From assembly GCA_030149585.1 (NCBI GenBank), contig JASFBJ010000103.1, forward strand, positions 1 to 11,159: DNA of 11,159 nucleotides. Direction: 5' to 3'. The translations under genes and the position numbers were made by a program. The notes beneath the pieces are model-generated. The model worked only from the letters and a program-made list of their open reading frames with translations. It made no database searches and was not told the origin of the DNA. Source of the stretch: Desulfobacterales bacterium (lineage in GTDB: Bacteria > Desulfobacterota > Desulfobacteria > Desulfobacterales > JASFBJ01). Positions 6,741 through 11,159 of this stretch are shown here, in pieces (position 1 is the first letter of the stretch; each line of letters opens with the position of its first letter).

Positions 6741-6938
6741 TAAGGAACGAGAACAAAATAACTTTCTCAACTATGCATCACAGCTTCAGGCCATCTTTGC
6801 CCGATCTGCCTGATCTGAAATAGGCACAAAAATCTTGAAATAGCTCGCTATTCCTGCAACTTTTGTAATTTTAGATCGAACAAATCTAACCTAAATCTGT
6901 GCGTCTACTTGTGGATGTTATTTCGTCCTCGTTCCTTA
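6741..6938. mobile_element. MITE-like 198-bp element with terminal inverted repeats
   Basis: The ends are imperfect inverted repeats. The first 22 bases (6741-6762, TAAGGAACGAG...) match the reverse complement of 6917-6938 at 20 of 22 positions, and the match extends to 25 of 30. If the element proper is 6743-6936, it is flanked on both sides by TA, the target duplication of IS630/Tc1-mariner-type transposition. There is no coding capacity. An internal palindrome AATAGC-TC-GCTATT lies at 6839-6852. A second copy in opposite orientation begins the window (1-54), supporting a dispersed mobile repeat. That other copy has AA rather than TA next to its visible end, so the TA assignment is tentative. 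Confidence 0.72.
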
Positions 6939-7065
6939 TTTAGAACCCGATTCGCCTATGCTGTGAGTCTGTAAGGGGCTGACTAATAACCACAAGATTT
7001 GTAATACCTCCATTGAACACGGTATGGCACCGAAGATTTTCTGGGGTCCAAATGGACAAGGGGCA
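6939..7065. other. Intergenic stretch between repeat and hairpin
   Basis: About 125 nt with stop codons in every plausible frame and no recognised RNA gene. GGGGTC (7043-7048) could pair with GACCCC (7115-7120) around the hairpin described next, giving a larger nested structure. It may also be part of a longer dispersed repeat unit that includes the MITE-like element, but a second copy is not in the window. Confidence 0.4.
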
Positions 7066-7092
7066 GTGTTTTAAGCATTGCGCTTAAAACAC
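7066..7092 (-). terminator. Perfect 11-bp hairpin 3' of the ABC ATPase gene
   Basis: GTGTTTTAAGC (7066-7076) and GCTTAAAACAC (7082-7092) are perfectly complementary with a 5-nt loop. The hairpin lies about 47 nt beyond the stop of the minus-strand ATPase gene, between two converging operons. No clear T-tract follows on either strand, so it may be a weak terminator or a 3'-end stabilising stem rather than a canonical Rho-independent terminator. Confidence 0.4.
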
Positions 7093-7138
7093 AATTGCCT
7101 TGAACCTGATGGGTGACCCCCTTTCTCTCTACTTCCTG

Positions 7139-7831
7139 TTATGCTTCCCGAACCGTATCATCGGCGACCAGTCCGTCCCTGATGAGAATCAAACGGCGGG
7201 CATAATCTATTACCATACGGTCATGAGTCGAAAATATAAAGGTAACTTTTTTCTCCTCATTCATTTTTTTCATCATTTGCAAAAGACCTTTTCCATTCTT
7301 TGAATCCAGATTGGCCGTTGGTTCATCCGCTAAAATAATTGATGGATTGGATACAATGGCACGGGCAACTGCCACCCGCTGCTGTTGCCCCCCGGACAAC
7401 TCAGCCGGCCGGCGATTATACATCCCTTCCAGACCCACATCGTCCAAAATAGCGATTGCTCGATTTTGCCGCTCAGCAGAAGCAATACCCTGAAGAAGCA
7501 TGACAAATTCCACATTTTCCAGGGCAGACAGAACGGGAATCAAATTATACGCCTGAAATATAAACCCGATATTATGAAGCCGCAAGTCGGCCAGCTCCGC
7601 TTGACTGAGGCTTTCCAGCATATTGCCGTTTATAATAATATGGCCTGAATCAGGAGAATCCAAACCACCGATCATGTTCAGCAGCGTGGTTTTTCCTGAT
7701 CCCGACGGACCGGCCAGGGCAACAAAACTTCCTTTTTGTATTGATAGACTCACACCGCCAAGGGCACTTACTTCTACTTTCCCCTGTTGATACGTTTTTT
7801 TAACATCAACGGTTTCAACAATATTCATCAT
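7139..7831 (-). CDS. ABC transporter ATP-binding protein (LolD/MacB type)
   Basis: A 230-residue ATPase of the lipoprotein-release/macrolide-export subfamily. All functional motifs are present: Walker A GPSGSGKT (about 41-48), Q-loop FQAYNLIP, signature LSGGQQQR, Walker B IILADEP, D-loop ANLD and the switch histidine in STHD. The N-terminus (VDVKKTYQQGKVEVSALGGVSL) and length match LolD/FtsE-like proteins that energise FtsX-type permeases from the cytosol. Two consecutive ATGs open the frame; GGAG lies 4 nt before the first and 7 nt before the second (7828), so the second may be the true start. It is last in the minus-strand operon, 37 nt after the permease. Because the permease appears broken, this intact ATPase may lack a partner. 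Confidence 0.93.
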   Translation of the reverse strand: MMNIVETVDVKKTYQQGKVEVSALGGVSLSIQKGSFVALAGPSGSGKTTLLNMIGGLDSPDSGHIIINGNMLESLSQAELADLRLHNIGFIFQAYNLIPVLSALENVEFVMLLQGIASAERQNRAIAILDDVGLEGMYNRRPAELSGGQQQRVAVARAIVSNPSIILADEPTANLDSKNGKGLLQMMKKMNEEKKVTFIFSTHDRMVIDYARRLILIRDGLVADDTVREA

Positions 7832-7868
7832 ATAACTCCAGTATAAAGCTCCACGGAATGCCGGGTGT

Positions 7869-8755
7869 TTATGTTTGTGCCAATGCCTCTATTGGTGTAA
7901 AGCGAGCTGCTTTTACAGCCGGATACAAGCTTACTAAAAGACCGAGGACAAACACTACCAGATTTGCCATGAATACATCGTACATATAAACAGCAGGATA
8001 AATTACCCGGGATATGCCAAAATACTCGGAACCTGCTGCAAAGGCTGAAAGATCTATACCGGTCTTTGACAGGACAAAAATACTCCCAAAGCTTAAGGCA
8101 TTACCAATAATCATGCCGATTATCAGGAGAAAAAATGATTCTGTGAGTACTTCTTGCACGATCCATAATGGTTTCATCCCCAATGCCTTTAGAAGGCCAA
8201 ACTCCCGTATTCGTTCGAACACTGCCATCAATGTTGTATTGACAATACCAAATCCCATGGCAATAAATATAATAATAAACCATATAAAAATAAATCCATC
8301 ATAAACATTTAAATATGCAGTGATAAACGGCAGGAGTTCCCTCCATGTCAAAACCTCGTAATTAGCAGCAGGCAGCAGTGCGCGCAGGGAGTCAGCCACT
8401 GTCCGGTTACCATAATTCCATAGGTTCGATCCCTGGATGAAACCAGAGAAAAGGCATTTGCGCGAAAGGTATATTCATCCACTTCAGGTATGTTTTTCAG
8501 AACCTCACCTACCTGCATCGGGTCAGAAAGAACCAGACGGATACTTTTTTTGTCCTGATATCCTTTTGCCTGTATTTGCAGGTGGCCCGTGTGAATTTTC
8601 ACGGCGGTATTAATCATGGTATCATAGGAGCCAAACTGCAATGAGAGCATAAAAACAAGAAGCACACAGGCAAAAGCAATGGCGGCCATGGTTAAAATCG
8701 ACCGCCTGGGATTACGCCAGATATTACGCCATGCCATTTTTATATCAATGGACAT
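7869..8755 (-). pseudogene. FtsX/LolC-type ABC permease, internally deleted and frameshifted
   Basis: Two frames together spell one permease. The 5' part (8755 to about 8405) encodes MSIDIKMAWRNIWRNPRRSI, the first membrane helix (ILTMAAIAFACVLLVFMLSL) and the start of the periplasmic domain, ending at SSRDRTYGIMVTG and then unrelated residues to a stop at 8348. The 3' part (from about 8402 to 7869) resumes in another frame as VADSLRALLPAANYEVLTWRELLPF, followed by three more helices, the ERIREFGLLKALGM motif of FtsX domains and the C-terminus ARFTPIEALAQT. Family members are about 400 residues; the two parts sum to about 290, so about 110 residues of the periplasmic domain are missing and the reading frame is lost. 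A collapse between tandem permease genes or an assembly error are alternatives. Confidence 0.82.
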
Positions 8756-8764
8756 AGTTTGTTT

Positions 8765-9527
8765 TTACCTTCTGGGAGTTTTTAAAGAAGAGAGTGAAAA
8801 AAGGTTGCCTGGCACATCTATATTAAACAAAAGTTTTTTATATTCCAAAATGGTATATTCATCTTCAACAGCGTGCTTTTGCATCTTCCACACACTGGGA
8901 AATAGTTTCTTTCCCATCATTCTGACCTTTTTTGTTGTCAGAATTTTAACTGGCTGAAAGTCTTCATCAAAGAATTCCTGTTCGAGAAATATATGGTCCT
9001 CACGAATTTTGAGCTTCTGCATTCCCCATACAACCGGAGCTTTTGGTTTGGGCATGGATTTGATAATATATACTTTTTTTTCTTCATGGTTTTCAGTGCC
9101 GATAATGGTGTGGATATAATCGGTAAGCAGGCTGTCTGTTCTGGAGAGGTCATCGTTGGAAAAATCCGACCCCATCCAGGCCTGGGATCATTGAAGGCGG
9201 AAGCTTGATAACACGATTGACCTTGGGGTTATATATCCACATTTCACGATTTTTTTTCAGTGTACCATTGCCCTTGTCTTTGGGTGGCATGATGATCCAA
9301 AATATACTCTGGTCCTGTCCTTTTGTCCATGCTTTGATCCTCATTCTCCTCTTCCAGTCAGGTCGATAAATAAGCATGTCTATCGTGGAAACCGATGTCT
9401 TTTCCCGCATATAATTAAAGCTCGCCTCAACAATAGCATGTGCATCCTGATGAGTCTGCGCATATTCAGCTAAACCATAACAGGGCAATAATGATAAGAG
9501 AAGAACTATCAGTATAATTTTTCGCAT
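8765..9527 (-). pseudogene. Outer-membrane lipoprotein-sorting (LolA-like) protein, frameshifted
   Basis: The first frame (9527-9150, 125 codons) begins with a signal peptide (MRKIILIVLLLSLLPCYGLA), continues through ...WKRRMRIKAWTKGQDQS and MWIYNPKVNRVIKLPPSM, then becomes aberrant (GVGFFQR) and stops. The second frame (to 8765) picks up exactly where the family consensus continues: WMGSDFSNDDLSRTDSL, PKPKAPVVWG, EQEFFDEDFQPVKILTTKKV, and a C-terminus LFSLSSLKTPRR. Together they give about 250 residues, the usual size of these periplasmic proteins paired with FtsX-type ABC exporters. The frame change occurs within about 9168-9186, at the perfect palindrome CCAGGCCTGG (9176-9185), and needs one extra or two missing bases. 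AGAGG before 9527 is a good ribosome site; the start lies 1 nt after the DUF35 stop. A sequencing error is possible. Confidence 0.85.
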
Positions 9528-9528
9528 A

Positions 9529-9954
9529 TTATACCTCTTTTGGCCGGCCTGCCGGCCTGAACTTAGGTAAAGTTATTAGTTCCGTAACATCGTCAAAAAA
9601 TACTTCCACCAGCATATCACAATAAATATCCTCATTATTGCATTCAACCATATTGCTTGTCATCAATGGACCTTCATCCAATTTGACGGCTATCACATTA
9701 TAGGGGGTCTCTTCAGAAAATGACGGAAAATAGAGCTGATGAAAAAGAACCCATGACCATACCTTTCCCTTTCCGCTAAGCTTGATCCACTGGTGATTAT
9801 GGGAGAGACATTTCGGACATACAGGGTTTGGGGGAAACCAGATTTCTCCACAGTCAAGGCATTTTTGCATCCTTAGTTCGTGCTTTTTAAGAGCTGTCCA
9901 ATAGGGCCTGTCGAAATCATTTGGTATCGGCAATGGTTTAGTATATTGGGTCAT
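9529..9954 (-). CDS. DUF35 Zn-ribbon/OB-fold protein (acyl-CoA-binding partner)
   Basis: A 141-residue protein. Residues 1-25 are the N-terminal helix (PLPIPNDFDRPYWTALKKHEL). The rubredoxin-like zinc ribbon is C33-L-D-C36 ... C46-P-K-C49, and an OB-fold follows (GKGKVWSWVLFHQLYFPSF...PYNVIAVKLDEGPLMTSNMV...VEVFFDDV...LPKFRPA). Such proteins pair with thiolase-fold enzymes: ChsH2 DUF35 with the steroid side-chain aldolase Ltp2, and BbsA with BbsB in anaerobic toluene degradation. The immediate upstream gene is just such a thiolase, with AAGGAGGT (9963-9970) overlapping its stop and spaced 8 nt from this ATG, so the two are very likely a complex. The CoA-thioester substrate cannot be read from sequence. 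Confidence 0.9.
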   Translation of the reverse strand: MTQYTKPLPIPNDFDRPYWTALKKHELRMQKCLDCGEIWFPPNPVCPKCLSHNHQWIKLSGKGKVWSWVLFHQLYFPSFSEETPYNVIAVKLDEGPLMTSNMVECNNEDIYCDMLVEVFFDDVTELITLPKFRPAGRPKEV

Positions 9955-9960
9955 CTTATG

Positions 9961-11100
9961 TTACCTCCTTAAAATATGTGATGAACAAATGGGAGAACTG
10001 CAGATGTACTGTACTATCTCACAATCGTTCACTTGCCTGTCACCACACTCGCCTCTTAACTGACGCACTGCCTCGGCGTGAAGGGCCCATCCTTGCATAT
10101 AGCTTTCCGAGCAGTGACCCCCACTGGTATTAACAGGGAGCTCTCCGCCAGGCTCAATTCTGCCCCCTCTGATCCAGCGACCGCTTTCTCCTTTTGGACA
10201 AAACCCATAGCCTTCCAGACTGAGCATAACAGTTGGAAGAAAATTATCATAGATTTGAGCGCAGTCAATATCTTTGGGCCCAACACCTGCCATGGAGTAA
10301 ACCTGATCAGCAACCAGTTTCATGGCGTCCCACCCATAGTCGGGAGAGTGGTAGTATGGAGTATGGTTGGCTGCCTGACTTGTACCCATGATATAGACGG
10401 GCCGCTTTTTGCATTCTTTTGCCCTTTGTGCTGTTGTGACTATAAGGCACACTCCACCATCGTTGATAAGGCAATAATCATAGATCCTGAGAGGGTAGCA
10501 GATATATCTGGCACTCATATACTGATCCATTGTTAAGGGCGTACGCATAACTGCATTAGGATTCATCGAAGCAAATTTTCTCTGGGATATCGCCAGCACT
10601 CCCAGATCATCCTCGCTGGTTCCATACTCATGCATGTGTCTTTGCCACATAAGGGCAAGGCTTGCCCCGGGAGAAGTCATGCCAAAAGGGAAATTATAGC
10701 TATCGATCATCTGGGACTCGCCACCATAAGTTGCTCCGGCTGACCAACCGTCATTTCCGTATATGCAAGCTACAACATTTGCCATGCCGGTATATACGGC
10801 CATTGCCGCGTATTGAAGAGCAATTCCCGACATTCTGCCTGCAGCCTCAAAAATATTGGTCAGCCTGGGATTTTTTATGCCCGCCATAACACACATCTTG
10901 GTATAGGAGGGGATACGGTTTATAATTACGCCATCTATATCTTCTTTACATAACCCGGAATCTTCAAGAGCGGATTCAAAAGCCTCCAGGCCAAGAGTGT
11001 AAGAGTTCCTGCGCGGATCCTTTTTTCTATATAGAGCCCGAAACGGAGTGTTTCCAACACCTACTATCGCAGTTTTGTCCCTAATATCTATCAGTTTCAT
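9961..11100 (-). CDS. Thiolase-fold protein (lipid-transfer/Ltp2 or BbsB-like) lacking the usual nucleophile
   Basis: A 379-residue cytosolic thiolase-superfamily protein of the SCP-x/lipid-transfer branch. The N-terminus is DKTAIVGVGNTPFRALYR. The position where thiolases carry the nucleophilic Cys reads NIFEAAGRMSGIALQYAAMAV (83-102), with no Cys. Later motifs are typical: SPGASLALMWQRHMHEYGTSEDDLG, IYDYCLINDGGVCLIV, IYDNFLPTVMLSLEGYGFC (283-301) and NTSGGHCSESYMQGWALHAEAVRQLRG (324-350). Tyr284 and Tyr334 are 50 residues apart, the same spacing as the two tyrosines I recall as important in the Ltp2 aldolase. A retro-aldol or related C-C cleaving role on an acyl-CoA with the DUF35 partner is thus favoured over thiolysis. 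AAAGGAGG (11109-11116) 8 nt before the ATG fixes the start; it heads the minus-strand operon. Confidence 0.88.
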   Translation of the reverse strand: MKLIDIRDKTAIVGVGNTPFRALYRKKDPRRNSYTLGLEAFESALEDSGLCKEDIDGVIINRIPSYTKMCVMAGIKNPRLTNIFEAAGRMSGIALQYAAMAVYTGMANVVACIYGNDGWSAGATYGGESQMIDSYNFPFGMTSPGASLALMWQRHMHEYGTSEDDLGVLAISQRKFASMNPNAVMRTPLTMDQYMSARYICYPLRIYDYCLINDGGVCLIVTTAQRAKECKKRPVYIMGTSQAANHTPYYHSPDYGWDAMKLVADQVYSMAGVGPKDIDCAQIYDNFLPTVMLSLEGYGFCPKGESGRWIRGGRIEPGGELPVNTSGGHCSESYMQGWALHAEAVRQLRGECGDRQVNDCEIVQYICSSPICSSHILRR

Positions 11101-11159
11101 TATCAGAACCTCCTTTCTCTGAAAATCCGGCCACCAAATTCATATCTCCTGTTATATAT
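11101..11159 (-). promoter_or_regulatory. Leader of the thiolase operon with strong ribosome site
   Basis: Bases 11109-11116 read AAAGGAGG on the minus strand, a near-perfect Shine-Dalgarno 8 nt before the ATG at 11100. The remaining 43 nt to the window edge are AT-rich and show no convincing -35/-10 pair; the promoter is probably outside the window. Confidence 0.7.

Noticed and set aside
6909..6938. Possible CRISPR-like direct repeat with bases 24-53
   Set aside because: Only two same-orientation copies exist, 6.9 kb apart, and the third is inverted; terminal inverted repeats of a mobile element explain all three.
6939..7065. tRNA or riboswitch in the intergenic region
   Set aside because: No cloverleaf (no T-loop GGTTCRA with matching acceptor ends) and no recognised aptamer core could be found by eye.
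8765..9527. Programmed ribosomal frameshifting in the LolA-like gene
   Set aside because: No slippery heptamer or downstream pseudoknot is apparent at the junction, and such regulation is not known in this family; mutation or sequencing error is simpler.
10078..10536. 152-codon plus-strand frame
   Set aside because: It is antisense to the thiolase gene, whose motifs are conserved across this region; the plus-strand translation is Cys/His-rich noise.

Overview
The window looks like a chromosomal segment of an anaerobic, moderately AT-rich, Gram-negative bacterium, most likely a Desulfobacterota (sulfate-reducer-type) genome. This is inferred from the gene families: a FeoB variant with GQQNSGKS as its P-loop, a HutW-type radical SAM enzyme, a thiolase/DUF35 pair and a LolA-like/FtsX-type ABC operon. 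No 16S or other definitive marker is present.

Left half (76-6563, + strand): a compact iron operon of seven genes. In order it holds a DUF4198 periplasmic protein, a small exported protein, FeoA, FeoB, a flavodoxin of the HemG type, a radical SAM protein of the ChuW/HutW (anaerobic heme-degrading) family fused at its N-terminus to a PCP_red domain, and an 87-residue membrane protein. From feoA onward the genes overlap or sit within 13 nt of each other. Working model (inference): the flavodoxin feeds electrons to the HutW-like enzyme, which opens a tetrapyrrole ring without oxygen. FeoAB handles ferrous iron, and the two exported proteins, both predicted to mature with an N-terminal histidine, act in the periplasm.

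Middle (6564-7138): a non-coding stretch with a 198-bp repeat bounded by imperfect terminal inverted repeats (MITE-like). The first 54 bases of the window are one end of a second copy in opposite orientation, so the iron operon lies between two inverted copies. A perfect 11-bp stem follows near the end of the facing operon.

Right half (7139-11100, - strand): an operon reading leftward. It begins with a thiolase-fold protein lacking a nucleophilic cysteine at the usual place and a DUF35 Zn-ribbon/OB-fold partner, an arrangement like Ltp2-ChsH2 or BbsB-BbsA. It continues with a LolA/outer-membrane-lipoprotein-sorting-like protein, an FtsX/LolC-type permease and a LolD-type ATPase. The LolA-like gene carries a frameshift. 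The permease gene has lost about 110 codons together with the frame. The lipoprotein-sorting part therefore appears to be decaying, although thiolase, DUF35 and ATPase remain intact.
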